Shown: positions 34,711 to 46,940 of the stretch, piece after piece | How the letters are laid out: each line of letters starts with the position of its first letter | Numbering within the stretch: position 1 is the stretch's first letter | Source: Zanthoxylum bungeanum | Lineage: Eukaryota; Streptophyta; Magnoliopsida; Sapindales; Rutaceae | Direction: 5' to 3' | Assembly: GCA_019454045.1 (NCBI GenBank) | Contig: SKCR01038147.1 | Coordinates: 62,001-126,000, forward strand | Length of the DNA: 64,000 nucleotides | The notes under the pieces: generated by a model | Seen by the model: the letters and a program-made list of their open reading frames with translations, nothing else | What the model was told of the DNA's origin: nothing | Databases searched by the model: none | Position numbers and translations under genes: made by a program

Positions 34711-36084
34711 TTATAAGTGTGATTTATACCTACTTATTCATACATTCTTAACTTATTATTTTATTAGGTTTCATGTCGTTTTATGTGTTTTGTAATTTGT
34801 TTTTTATTTTATTATTAGAAAGCATTATAGCATGGATCTTGAGGTTAATGTACGTGTTTTGGGAGTTTAAGAATGCAAATGAAGCACGCATGAAGGCTAA
34901 ATACGCAAGAAATATTCATCATAACAGAGAGGCTGGCGTCGCGACGCCACCAACGTGAAGAAAAATAGCACAGTTTCCCGAAAGGCACTTCTGGCGTCAC
35001 GCCCCCTAGAAGATTTTCAAACTCATAATGAATCATTCTTCTACAAGCAGAAGGACTCTGGGACTTTCCTATAAATACATAAGTGCGTCAAAACCCTAAA
35101 AAAGACACAACTAGAGAGCTCTAAACACATAATTTAGAGAGATTCAATGAGGGAATTGAAGAGAAAGAAAAAGAGACGAAGACGGTGACGTTCGAATATG
35201 AAGGGATTCAATTCAGATTTTATCTTCTAGTTTTATCCTTCAAACTATAATGATGTTCAATATGTTATTGACACTGATTTCATTGTTATTTTATTTGGTC
35301 ATGAACTAATTTTATTATTATAGAGGATGATGTAACCTATGCTTGAACCTATGTGTATGATTTCTAATTGATTGTTATGAAGTTTTAATTCAGTTTATTT
35401 GTATTTTTCTTATATTTAATGTTTCTGGTTTGTTGGCCACAAATTAGATGATTTCATGTTTAGAATATATCACTCGGGAGAGAGGATTTTGAATAAGATC
35501 TAGAAAATATAACTTAGAAATTTATAGAGTTCGGTAGGGGTGGGTAAAAAAACCGACCGAACCGAACCAAACCGCAAACCGAACCAAACCGGACCGAATT
35601 TACGGTTTTTTTTTCTAACGGTTCAGTTTGCGGTTCGGATTGGCCCACCCCAAACGGTTTACGGTTCGGTTCAGGAGCTAATCCGAACCGCACCTGTTAA
35701 ACCGAACCGAACCGTTATAATTAAAAACAATTATATATTTTTATAAAAAAATTTGTATTTGTATTTGTATTTGTATTTTAATTTTATTCTATGTTTTCTT
35801 TTTTATTAGTATGTTTATATTTTTATTCTTAAATTTTTGTTAATATATTTATTTGTTAATACTTTTATTCTTCAATTTTTTATTTTATGGTAGCATCATT
35901 ATTCTTGAAAGTAAGATGTTGGATTTGTCTCTTAATTAGAATGACGGTAGCATCATTATTCAAGGTAATTTTTAAAAAATACAAGAATTAATTGTGCCTC
36001 ATTTTTTAATCCTTAATGGAGTGCATGTGTTCCCTGGAGTCACAGCTTACACCCTAGCACTTCATACTATTTATTGGATAGACT

Positions 36085-36119
<35 letters not shown>

Positions 36120-36797
36120 TCTTCACTTAAGTGGATGAAAATTTGTTTTAAATATAATAATCCGTAAATCGAACCGAACCAATCCGTAAACCGTTGGTTT
36201 AAAAAATTTTCAATCCGAACCAAACCGTTATTTAATGGTTTGGTTTGAGAGGTAAAAAATCCGAACCGTAAAATATGATTTGGTTCGGTTTTTAGCAAAA
36301 ATCGAACCAAGCCGAACCGCGCCCACCCCTAGAGTTCGGGAGGCCTATAACTCATTTGAAGTCGTTGGCAAAGAATCACAGAGCGTAAATAGTTGTAAAT
36401 TACTAGATATTTATTGGGATATCGAAATCAGTAATTAATAATATTTTCACTCGGCACTCGGAAGAAGGAGTAGAATAATTTAGGATTCTTGACTTATAAA
36501 CTAATAAATTGAGTAATAATTAATTGTCATAGCAAATACATAGGGGATAATTAGGTGAAATCAGGCTTTAGAATTTCTCTCATCCTGATCTTTCTCAATC
36601 TAAAACGTTTTGACTTTTTATTTCTTTAGTTTATAATTTTAGTTTAGTTTAATTTAAATTACTTTCGAAATAAATTTAAGTTTATTAATTATAATTCTTA
36701 GTGAGATTTTTATTCCAATCCATGTGGGTTCGACACTCTTACTTATCATTTACTAAAATTTGACATTGTATACTTGCAGTACGAAAATCTCAAAACA
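34711..36797 (+). repeat. 3' LTR of D with hAT insert
   Basis: Begins TTATAAGTGTGATTTATACC (the TG start mutated) and ends ATCTCAAAACA. Without the 797-bp insert and its duplication it is about 1.28 kb, matching the 5' LTR. Differences from the 5' LTR are frequent, so D is old. Confidence 0.88.
35535..36331. mobile_element. Non-autonomous hAT element in the 3' LTR of D
   Basis: 797 bp, with perfect terminal repeats TAGGGGTGGG/CCCACCCCTA and a perfect 8-bp duplication GAGTTCGG (35527-35534, 36332-36339). Subterminal regions are packed with CCGAACCG-type motifs in both orientations. No transposase frame; the middle is AT-rich with a poly-T run (36089-36118). The 5' LTR of D supplies the empty site. 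Confidence 0.93.
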
Positions 36798-36802
36798 GTT
36801 AT

Positions 36803-36987
36803 ACCGCATGGGCTACACGATGACGTATCTTATGAGTCTTGGACACAAGGAGGCAAATTATATGCTTAGGCAAATTCATGAAGGAATCTGTGGAAGCCAC
36901 TCTGGTGGGAAATCAATTGCCCACAAAGCACTCATGAAAAGGTTTTTTATGGTCAATAATGCATCAGGATGGGGTCGAAGTGGCCCG
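36803..36987 (+). pseudogene. Integrase zinc-finger part of C
   Basis: Reads LGHKEANYMLRQIHEGICG and SHSGGKSIAHKALMKRFF, the HHCC-side of a Tat integrase. The block is bounded on the left by the target duplication of D and on the right by that of B2. Confidence 0.85.
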
Positions 36988-39431
36988 TGTTAGGGTTGGT
37001 GCTCAGAGTGCCAATCCGGATCGTATTTATGTCCGATTCATAAATACGAACAATTCTTTTTTCCATAATATTACTTATTTAATGGTAGCACCTCTTGTCT
37101 TTTATATACATATTCGATCTAATTATGATTAGATTGAAACAAAATCAAATTTAGTGATACATGTATATTAGACAAAGACCCTAGGATTTACAACGTAGTG
37201 CGCAGTTATAACGTAGTTTTTAATTGACATTGGGAAACGTCACTATAAGTTGTATATCCTTAAATAAAGTTCCTGGTCAAGATTTACTAACACAGGTCGG
37301 TTAGTAAAATCCGCTGAGACCAGTATATGTCGTATATCGTGACTTGGTCCGATGGTTTATCCCAACGAACCATGAGTCTCGGGAGACTCGTATAGACATG
37401 TAGGTATTTATTTGATAAACACTGAACGACTCACTGAAGATTTCCTAATAGATGGTACACCAACGTCAACAGGAATATTCTCGAGTTGAGTGAGCATAGT
37501 GGTCATTCGACTTGAGATACCACTGTGGATATATGAGTTATCCTCCACACTTTGATGACAGTCACGTCACCGATCTATTTAGATCAGACCTCCGCATGTT
37601 CGTTGGGTGTGGACTAATGCTCATGATATTCTGTGCGTATCAAGATAGAATCATGGTCGTGGTATAACTTCGGAAATCAGTTCCGAGTGTTATTTAGAGA
37701 TCGTAAATTTGAAAGTCGACTATATTATACCATACGGATTTGACGTTTTTATCTATATCACAGGTATAATATGGATAGCCTGTGATGGAGGGATTATACG
37801 TATACAATGACCTTGACTTGCATAGTTTAGCGAGATTATCAGTGGTCGTCATAATTCATGAGTGGGTGAATTATGAACATGAAATTGGATTTCGTGACGG
37901 ATAAACCTAAACTTAGAGAGTCCCACAATATGATGTGTACTCGTTGAGCACTTGGGCAACGCGTTATGAATAATACAGATTATTCATAATACTTCATCGG
38001 ATTAAATGAGTTAATTCGAATCGTTTAATCGGTTAAACGAAAACACATGCTTTAGGGAATTTTGGTCAATCATAATTATTGTGTATTTGTATCTGATACA
38101 TAATTTGATTAGACACACATTAATTATTTGTCAAATGAGATTTTGACACATGCCATTAATATTATATGTATTTTTTATTTAATGTAAATAAAATACATAT
38201 ATAATAATAATTATATTAATTAATTATTTAGATATTTAAATGTTAAATATTTGAATAATTAAATAATATCCATATTACATAAATGTTATGCAATATGGCT
38301 AATTATTATTAGTTACATGTGGCATGTTTTAAATTAAACTTTAGGTGTGCAAATTTGATTTGTTAACATAAAGTTAATTTTGTTTAATTGAATTAAATTG
38401 TAAAATGACCATAATGCCCTTTGAGAGTCGGTCATTGCTTCATTTAAAGGAATTTTTTTTTCTTTTCTTGTGAATGAACACCATGACCGAAACTTCATCC
38501 TAAAAAGGCTCTCAAATTATACTTGATGATCCAAGGTGGAGAATGAAGAAAATCAAGAAAAAAGGCTTAAGGAATTAGATGATCAAAGTTAATTCTACAA
38601 ATCCCTAAGCTTAGAAAATATGTTTCTTATTTCTTGATGATCTAGTGAGATCTTAGGGTTTCTTCTTTTCTATAAAATTGGGGCTTTTTGGTTTGGAGGA
38701 TGAATTAGAATGTTTTGTGCATGTGTGAAGTTATTTTGGATGATATTATTGTAATATTAATTCAGTTTTTTCATTTGATGATAAGTTACCATTCTAGAGT
38801 GTTATGAAAACTCTTGTAATGCCTAGAATTGTTCTTAGGTGGTTCATTTGAAGTGACTTTGGTTGGTGTTTAAATTAATGTTGGAAAATTGGATTTTAAG
38901 CATGAAAAATTGATATTTTTGCTTCCGGATCAAATATGGAAATATTTTTCATATGGTGATGAAAATAATTCCATATAAATGTATTGGATATGTTTTGGGT
39001 GTTGGAACATTTTCCGGAAATTATTTCGGAGTTGAAATATGCGAAAACGGTGAAAAACGGCGTTACCATGTGACTTTTGAGCCAACCGGGTGACGACTGC
39101 CCAAACAGTGAATTGGTCACTGTTCAGGCAGCCCATGAACTGTCCTAATACTATTGGGGCTGACCTGGGCAGCCCTCATGTGTGTTGGGTGGTCGGTTCG
39201 GTCGAAAATACGTTTTATGCCATTTTACGGAAAAACGTTTTCGTAAAAGTTTCGCGACATTTCTTAGTTATTTATGTCGTTATTTGATATCGAATAAATA
39301 TGTTTAGGTAAAATATGAATAAATTATTCATATTGGATATTGAATAATTTATTCGGTAATTTAAAAAGTTTTAAAATTACGATTTCACCCGAACCGCGAG
39401 CTTTCATTGTGCCCGCGCCAAAACCCCAACA
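36988..39431 (+). mobile_element. Solo LTR B2
   Basis: 2444 bp, running TGTTAGGGTTGGTGCTCAG to AAAACCCCAACA, flanked by GCCCG (36983-36987) and ACCCG (39432-39436), a duplication with one change. It is related to the LTR of B1, in the opposite orientation. It splits the integrase of C between its zinc finger and its core. Confidence 0.88.
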
Positions 39432-39436
39432 ACCCG

Positions 39437-40371
39437 AGCATATGATGGGTGTCAAAAGAATGCTAATGTGCCTCACCAACCTCCCGAGCATCTAACCACC
39501 TTGTCAAGCCCTTGCTCGTTTGCCAAGTGGGGTTTGGATCTTATTGGACCTATGCCTACGGGTCGGGGACAAGTCAAATTTGTAATTATGGCAATCGACT
39601 ATTTCACCAAGTGAGTGGAGCATGAGCCACTGTCCACTATAACCGAGAAAAAAGCCACAGATTTTGTAAAGAAGAATATTGTATGCCGATTCAGGATTCC
39701 CAAGGCCATCATCATCGATAATGGGAAGTAGTTTGACAGTACGGGCTTCAAGAAGCTCTGTGAAGATCTCCAGATTTCCTTGAGATTTGCATCATCTGTT
39801 CATCTAAAATCGAATGGACAGGTGGAAGCGGCGAACAAGACCATCAAGAACAATCTGAAGGTGAGGCTCGAGTCATGTAAAGGCTTGTGGGTTGAAGAAC
39901 TGCCATAATTTTTATGGGCACATTAGACCACCTACAAAGACTTCATAGGAGAAACTCATTTCTCATTGGCATACGGATGTGAGGCTGTGATTCTTGTAAA
40001 GATTGGGATGACGACTCATCAAGTCCAGCATTTTGAAGAAAGACGGAGCGAACTCCTCCTCAAGCACCATTTTGATCTGGCCGGGGAGAAGAGAGAGAGG
40101 TCAGAGCTCAAAATGGCAGCATATCGATAAAGGATGGCTCGATTATATAATAAAAGGGTCTGGGTACAAACCTTTCATCCCAGAGACCTAGTCCTGAGAC
40201 GAGTCACATTGATTACAAGATAGCCCGAAGAAGGCTCATTGAGAGCCAGATAGGAATGACCTTATAGGGTTGTTGAGGTCATCAGGTCGGGTGTCTATCA
40301 CCTGGAACAGCTGGACGGCACCCGACTCAAGAAGCCCTGGAATGCAGAAATGTTGAGAAGGTATTTTCAAT
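39437..40371 (+). pseudogene. Integrase core and C-terminus of C
   Basis: KWGLDLIGPMPTGRGQ (first Asp), IPKAIIIDNGK followed by a stop (second Asp), and SNGQVEAANKTIKNNL (Glu). Then GETHFSLAYGCEAV and the C-terminal domain ending with PWNAEMLRRYFQ-stop. Stops near 39729, 39907 and 40128 inactivate it. Confidence 0.9.
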
Positions 40372-41355
40372 AGATCATCTCTTTAAATGACCCTCAAAGA
40401 GTTATAAGAATGAAAATACATCCCAAGAATATAGATAAGACTTTCTCTTTATAAATATAAACTTATTTGCATACGCTTGTTTTGTTTAATATTCTTGTTA
40501 AATACTCGTGATCGAAGACAACAAAAGGTGTAAGATAGGTGGGAAAAGCACACACCCCATTACAGACCAATCCTTGATGTCATTATCAAATCCCGGGACT
40601 GGAATGTTAATACCCAATGGCTTGCACCTTTGGGGAATAGAGTAAGAAGACCTGCGTGAAGTTTGACGCCTCGGGATAACCATAGCACGTTCAATGAGAG
40701 GGACAACGTGGCATTTGACACTCCCAAGTAACCATAGCACGTAAGGATTGAAGACAGTTGTAAAAAACTACAGTGTCCTCGGGTTTTACATGGCATGGGA
40801 ATGGATATTTCCCCTATAACATTTTTCGCCCATGAGAGTTGGATTTTCATAGCATATTGAGGGCTCACGAGCCTCTGTGGCATTTGCAGTCTCGGTATGT
40901 TCCTAGCATGGAGCAAGGAAATGCCCCTATGGCACTGGCCATCCTATTCTGGATCAGTAGGAGCATAGCACATGAAATACTAGAAGGTATCTGTGGCATT
41001 TGCAGACTCGGGGTTTCCCTAGTATGAGGAAAATTCCTCCATGGCGTTGGTCGCCTCCTGATCAGTAGCTCGGTTCGCAGGGACGTCTAGATTGTAAGAT
41101 TCTGAATTGTTGTTTTAGGCAACTTGGGGTAGGATGCTGCCTCAGTTACCTTGATGTTTTTGGGTCTGTACGTAGTATGTGATACGTTACCCCCGTTACA
41201 CTTGTCGTTTTTGTTTTGATTTTATGCAATATAGTATAGGAAGCTATTACCAATATATGTGGTTGTCTAGAGGTTTCAAATCTTCATTCGGTCTTTCTTG
41301 ATTGAGATTAGAATGTCTTGGGGCTGCATTCGTTCCGACGAGGCCATGATATTGA
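40372..41355 (+). other. 3' non-coding region of C, part
   Basis: No coding potential. It contains short imperfect repeats around CATAGCAC / GGCATTTG (for example near 40680, 40731, 40876, 40968). It probably belongs to the 3' region of element C. Confidence 0.45.
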
Positions 41356-41787
41356 GTGGCACAATGAGAGATAATTCCTTTGTGGCCAGATTTATTATTG
41401 AGTCGGGGTCGAGTACGTCTCACTGAGGCCTTGTCATATTCATTGGCATGGGGTCAGAGTTTCTCCCGCATAGCCTTATTTGAATAGCACAATGGATCAT
41501 TCCCTTGTGGCCAGATTTATTATTGGCTCGGGCTCGGGTACGTGCTACTGAGGCCTTGTCATGTTCATTAGTGTGTGGTCGGAGTTTCTCCCCAATTGCC
41601 TTATTTAAGTAGCACAATGAGAGATTATTCAATTCTGGCCAAATTTATTATTGGCTCAGGGTTGGGTACGTCCCACCAAGGCCTTGTCATGTTCATTGGC
41701 ATGGGGTAGGAATTTCTCCCACATTGCCTTATTTGGGTGGCACAATGAAAGATCATTCCCTTATGGCCAGATTTATTATTGACTCGT
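41356..41787. repeat. 127-bp tandem repeat, 3.4 units
   Basis: Units start at 41356, 41483, 41609 and 41737 (GTGGCACAATGAGAGAT and variants). Each contains GGCCAGATTTATTATTG and GAGGCCTTGTCATGTTCATT. Placed downstream of the integrase of C, it is the same kind of 3' tandem array as in T, but unrelated in sequence. Confidence 0.92.
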
Positions 41788-42011
41788 AACAAGTTATTTT
41801 TGTTCACTTATTTTTGAATCATTAAATTTGTGAATTCTTCATAGTATTGATTAAATTTGATCTTCATATGCTCATTTGACAAATATTATCAACATACACG
41901 GTAACATATTATCATAGGTTGTAAGTGAAAATTTTATAATATTCACTTCTCTAGTTTGTTGGAGGTAACACCTAAAGGCAATTGAATTTATGTTTTTATT
42001 CAAAAAAAACT
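41788..42011. other. Unassigned AT-rich sequence
   Basis: I see no gene or clear repeat border here. Confidence 0.4.
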
Positions 42012-42210
42012 AATCAAGCTTTTACTTAGTAACCGGACATCATGTATCAGCAAACAATGATTGTTCACGTAAAATGGTAAGGCTTGAGTTAGTTTTAAAA
42101 AATGATAATAATCAAGCTTTTACTTAGTAACCGGACATCTTACCTCAGCAAGCAGTGATTGTTCACGTAAAACGGTAGGGCTTGAGTTGTTTTAATAAAA
42201 AAAAATGTGT
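42012..42210. repeat. 99-bp tandem duplication
   Basis: Two copies starting at 42012 and 42111. Both hold ATCAAGCTTTTACTTAGTAA, CCGGACATC, a CAGCAARCA segment and GATTGTTCACGTAAAA. Confidence 0.92.
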
Positions 42211-42239
42211 GTGTGAATAAGTTCGATTCCGTAGCCTCT

Positions 42240-42480
42240 CTAACTCGAGAAATTAAGTATGTATGGATGTTTTAATACTTAGTGACCTAAGACCAACTGG
42301 TATGAGAGTCACTGGCTCAAAGCTCGTTACATGGGTTAAAGAGAAAACTTAAAGAAATCAGAAACGTCTTCTTTTTGACATCTGAGATCCGAGCAATTAA
42401 GTCTGTAGGGGTATCTTAACACATGATTCCCTAAAACTAACTGGTTTGGGGGTCATTGGCCCAACGATCGTTACAAGGGT
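42240..42480. repeat. Two imperfect copies of about 142 bp
   Basis: The segment from CGAGAAATTAAGTATGTA (near 42247) to GCTCGTTACATGGGTTAAA is repeated from CGAGCAATTAAGTCTGTA (near 42390) to GATCGTTACAAGGGTTAAA, at roughly 75-80 percent identity by eye. Origin unknown. Confidence 0.7.
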
Positions 42481-42488
42481 TAAAAATG

Positions 42489-42505
42489 TATTATTATTAT
42501 TATTA

Positions 42506-42559
<54 letters not shown>
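42489..42559. repeat. (ATT)n microsatellite
   Basis: About 70 bp of ATT/TAT triplets with a single interruption (near 42505), ending in ATAATAATAAAA. Confidence 0.97.
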
Positions 42560-42560
<1 letters not shown>

Positions 42561-42849
42561 ATAATAAAAACTATTTTTGGATATAAATAAACTGTCATTG
42601 GAAAAATGTGTGAATTTTGATATAACTTTAGGATAAAAATATTACTCTCTTTTCAACAAGACCAATGAATATTATGGGCACAATAAATTGATTGATATTT
42701 TCTCTTATGGGTGTATGGAAGAAGGGAAAAAATTACAGTAGAATTTACTTATTTGATAATTTAGAAAAAAATTAAAACAATTATTAACTTAGATAAGAAT
42801 TTTTAGTTTTCGTTTAAATTACTAGGGACTAGTAATAAGTTGGTTGGGG

Positions 42850-44226
42850 TGTGATGAACACTAAAAAGTGTACATTTGTTAAAAATAAAATTAATCATTT
42901 TACACTTGAAGTTTCATTAATCACTTTAATTTTGCACATTTGTAAAATAATAATTAAATTTATGTTTTATATATTTTTATTATGATTTTTATTTTTTATG
43001 TAGGTAAAATAATACTTTGGATACATAACTAGAAAAATTGATGTGACATTTGAATTTTGGATGCTAGAGACTTGAAATGGCGTTCTAACGGTGTACAATT
43101 TTGGAAATTCCAATTTTGCACAATTTTCATAATTTGGCCATAACTTTTTACTCCAATATCGGATTGAGACAATTCTAGTTTCAGATGAAAGAAGACTCAA
43201 ATATCTACAACTTTACTCTCTACAAAAATTTCTGGCTCTGAGGTTTTCAAGGTCTAAATTGGTGAAGAAATATATGTGTGTTGAATGTAATTTTAATTAT
43301 TAGAAAATGAAGTAAAAAAATAAAAAATAAAAATAAAAGTTGAAATGTCACAATCCACCTTTAAGTGGATTGTGACAAATGTTTGCAAAATGATCAACAA
43401 AAATGAAAAAGAAAAAAATTAGTAAAAGTTTATTGTTTGTATTTGATTTAGAAAATTGTAATTAATAATTGAGAGATGAACACTTCTACTATAAATAGAG
43501 GTGCTCACCTCTCATTTTCTTCATGTCTTCTTCATTTTCTTTCTTGAAGAATTTGAAAGAAGTATCGTGTGTGTTTTATTTTTCTTGTAATTTTTTTCAT
43601 TCAGTAATAAAATTATGCAAGTTTTTATTCAAATCATGAGTAGCTAATTCCATTCTACTAAGGTAAATGGTGAAACTCTAAATATGAGAATATAAATTAA
43701 TCTTATTTATATTATAATATATGAATTGTAATATGAATACTAATATTCAATATTCTCTTATATTTGTGGGTGTCTTGATTCTCTATAGACAATCAAATCT
43801 CTGTTGGCACAGTTAATATTTTACCCTATATTATATGAGAGAGTAATTTAAATCTGGATTAATTATCGATAAACTTTGTTATCGCCTTTATGGCTGATTT
43901 TATTTATTTGGCATAATTGAGTACCTAACTGGACTTATTATAGACAAATGTTATCACCACATTTATGGTTGGTTTATATATTTTGGCATAATTAATTCCT
44001 GAAGTAAATTAACTGGGTAATAATGACAAATTATATATTATAAAAAGTAAGATTTCTCAATATTTGTAATATCAAGAGTAGATCCTCTAGCACAAGCATT
44101 CTAACTTATTGTTGTAATTCAATTTACAATTCTTCATCACTTCAAACAATTCAGCTTTTTTTGTCACTTGAATCATTATTTTGTTTTATTAAATCTATTC
44201 CCTGTGAATCGACCCCGGATTTACCA
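42850..44226. repeat. LTR-like sequence M
   Basis: Starts TGTGATGAACAC, has a TATA box (CTATAAATAGAGG, near 43490) and ends near GACCCCGGATTTACCA, a sequence typical of LTR ends. The right border is supported because the integrase reading of copia fragment L stops making sense exactly there. No target duplication was found, so the left border is tentative. Confidence 0.5.
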
Positions 44227-46064
44227 TGTTATTTTATTACTTCGACATTCTTATACTTGGGAGTAAAGAACCATTTTATGAGTGTGTCAATATTTATAGC
44301 CCTTTCCAGAGAGGACATGAGCAGATCCCCAAATGTCTGTTGTTATGAGTTCTAGTGGCTCTTTGGCCTTGTTTTGAGAAAGTTTGAGAGATTATTTGTG
44401 GTTCTTACCATATTGGCAGACAGAACAGAAATTGAAAATGAGATTTTTATTTGATAAGGTTGCATTACAACCCTGAGCTAGACTTTTTAAGGTACTATCA
44501 CTAGGATGACCAAATCTTCTATGGAGAATATCAGCCATATTAACATACTATTGTGCAAAAAGTAAGGGACTTTGATTACGAGGACTACTGAATGACACTG
44601 AAGGGACTCAAAACTAAGCATACAATTCTTTATTCTTGTTTTCTTTGATTTCCTATAACCTTGATTTGCGCTGACCAGAAAAGACCTCCAATGTCAGTTC
44701 ATTGAAGAAGAGCATTCCCATTTGGTCCTTGACAACACAAGAGATTTTAGAGAACGTGACAATTAATTTATTATCAGAAATTAATCTATTAATGCTAAGC
44801 AAATATTTTGTTATTTCTGGAACAAAAATGACATTTTTCAGCTTTAGGAAGTTTCTTTTGTTACCAACCAATACATGAAAGAACATAGCTTCTATATGTG
44901 ATATTTTAAGCTTATTATCATTTCCAACAGTCAAAAAAGAATTTCCTTTTTATTCAGATTTGATGCTCAGGTTGCTCATATCATTTGTCACATGGTATGT
45001 AGTTTCACTGTCCATGAACCAACCGTGATCTTGGCTTGCATCTTTCTCAGTAACCAGAGCTTCCCTATGCTGAGTGTTGGGCATCCTAGGCTCAAAGTCT
45101 TCATCATGTCTGTGCCAACATTCATCTGCCGAATGACCTTCCTTATAGCAGATTTGATAAAAGACTCCATATTTGAAGTTTGGACTTCTTCCTCCACTTG
45201 ATCTTCCTCTGCCACTGCCTCTATTTCCTCTTCTAACTGGGTTGTTGTTGGTTCTGTTGTTTGTGCTGTTGTTCTGCTGCCTTCCTGTATCATGCTTCTT
45301 GTTATGCCAGTTTTCTCCATAGTATCATTCCTGAGCAGAGTTTTATTCAATCTTAGCTTCATGATTAAGAAGAACTGAGTACATGTAATCAAATTTTAAC
45401 TCATGAAGCTTGGAGGTAAGAAGGACAACAACAGACTCATATGTTTCATCCAATCCAGTCAAAATATGTGAGCATAAGTCTTCTTGTGATATTGGCTTTC
45501 CAAACATTTCCAGTTCACCGGCTAAGCTTTTTACTTTAGTGCAAAAGTCTGTGATTCTTAGTGACCCTTTCCTGGCACCATTGAGTTGCATCTTAAGAAC
45601 TACAGATCTTGCAATTGAGTGAGGAACATAGAGCCTTCCCAAGAATATCCATAGTTTAAAAGATGTTATGCAGTGAGTCACTGAGCTGATTATATGTTCT
45701 GTTATAGTAGACAGTAACCAGCTAAGAAGAAGTTGGTCATGTCTACTCCAGAGTGTATAAAGGAGATTTTCTTTTGTGATTACTGTGTTACTTTCATCTA
45801 TCATCACCGTGTATTTGTTGGGAATGACTTGACTGCCATTAATGAAGTCCTCAAGTTCATTGCCACGTATAGCAGATATGACTTGAGTCTTCCAGACAAG
45901 GTAATTGCTCCTGTCAAGTTTGACAGGTGCAGTGAATGAAAAGTTTATAGTGGTGTGTGAAGGATTTCGTGTATGGGTTGGTGTTACATTATCTTGCATA
46001 TTTGACACAGACACTTGAGAATCTTGTTACTCCATTTCTGAAGATCTTAAAGCTCTCGATACCA
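44227..46064 (-). pseudogene. Copia fragment L: gag, protease region, start of integrase
   Basis: On the minus strand, a copia gag starts at 46014 (NFSFTAPVKLDRSNYLVWKT; AWLLSTI-like SWLLSTITEHI; LTGLDETYESVV). It shifts near 45345 into a linker and zinc knuckle (CYKEGHSADECWHRH). Then come a protease-like WFMDSETTYHVTNDMS, LKNVIFVPEITKYLLSI, and a GAG-pre-integrase part (LHRRFGHPSDSTLKSLAQG, CSVCQYGK). The integrase start (LITTDIWGSAHVLSG) runs to about 44230, where M begins. Stops and shifts occur throughout. A primer site TGGTATCGAGAGC lies at 46052-46064. Confidence 0.85.
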
Positions 46065-46935
46065 AGTTCAAAAATTTAAAATGCAAGCATTGTAAAAGAC
46101 TGTAACAATTAATAGCAAACCTAATTTTTTTTCATTCAACAGAATGTAGAATATATACACATAATACAGTTGTTGTGTTCATCTACTCCTTACACCTGGA
46201 ATTGTAATCAATGGTGCAGATCAATTTACTATAGTATGGACAAAGTTTCCCATGACAGTTAATATAACTAACTTATTCTTATCCAATATTGGCTTAGTCT
46301 AGAATCTTCTAGAATGATCAAGATATGCTGACTAGATAGAGAGAGATGTGTGAGGAGCTAATGATTAGAAATCGGATGGCTCTGGATATTCAATCATATA
46401 AGAACTCGAATTCAAATGGTGTAATAGCCACATATTCTCACATAAGCATTTCATCAAACCACTTTATTTTAACTAGGACTTGGCAATTCAGAGGTACATT
46501 TCTTGTAAGAGTCTGGGGCAACTAAGGATTTTACCTGCTCTATTTAAGCCCGGATCAAGTAGTTTGATGGCGGTGTTTCCAACATTTCCAAAAAAAAATA
46601 ACAACAGTGAAACTTTGTTTTGCCTGCTCGAAGACAAATCCTTCGGGTAGAACATCATTTTTGATTGATACATTGTATTGATTGCACCCCTGAATCTCAC
46701 ATTAGCTTATCCATAAATGGATTCTGATTTTTCTTATTTTGTATTTGTTTGTTATGCCCTCAACAGGTGTGGTTTGGTGGCAAATGGCTGATGACTTGGT
46801 TGTCAAGTCCTGATTTCGAATCCGTGGGTGCATTTTTTATAAGAATCTGGGGCAATCGGAGATTTTACCTCATTCTCTTAAGCCCAGGTCGGATAATTTA
46901 TCGACGGGATTCCAAAAAAGTATATATGCTTGTTT
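46065..46935. other. LTR remnant of L and unassigned sequence
   Basis: The first few hundred bases should be the 5' LTR of L, by position next to its primer site. A 65-bp segment (GTCTGGGGCAACTAAGGATT at 46509) recurs diverged at 46841 (ATCTGGGGCAATCGGAGATT). No gene is seen. The last 100 bp may be intron 1 of the GLP gene at 52339. Confidence 0.45.
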
Positions 46936-46940
46936 GTTAT

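Larger units (their letters stand above)
30222..36797 (+). mobile_element. Element D: Athila-like gypsy element with gag and protease only
   Basis: Two direct LTRs (30222-31518; 34711-36797 including a hAT insert), a primer binding site, then gag and protease remnants. No RT, RNase H or integrase is present in the 3.2-kb interior. The perfect duplication GTTAT (30217-30221, 36798-36802) lies in the coding region of C. Gag and protease motifs match the Athila lineage. It could move only with help from a complete relative; now even its gag is broken. Confidence 0.88.
20820..41800 (+). mobile_element. Element C: old Tat-like gypsy element, split by later insertions
   Basis: Gag, protease, RT, two RNase H regions and integrase follow in Tat order on the plus strand, but in five blocks separated by A2/A3, D and B2. 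At each insertion a 5-bp duplication (CCTCG, GTTAT, GCCCG/ACCCG) lets the protein reading be rejoined. Many stops and shifts and a lost protease motif mark it as ancient. The outer borders are uncertain: the left limit is a guess from a TATA box near 21504 and LTR-like sequence, the right limit from a tandem repeat like those found at the 3' end of Tat elements. Confidence 0.75.
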
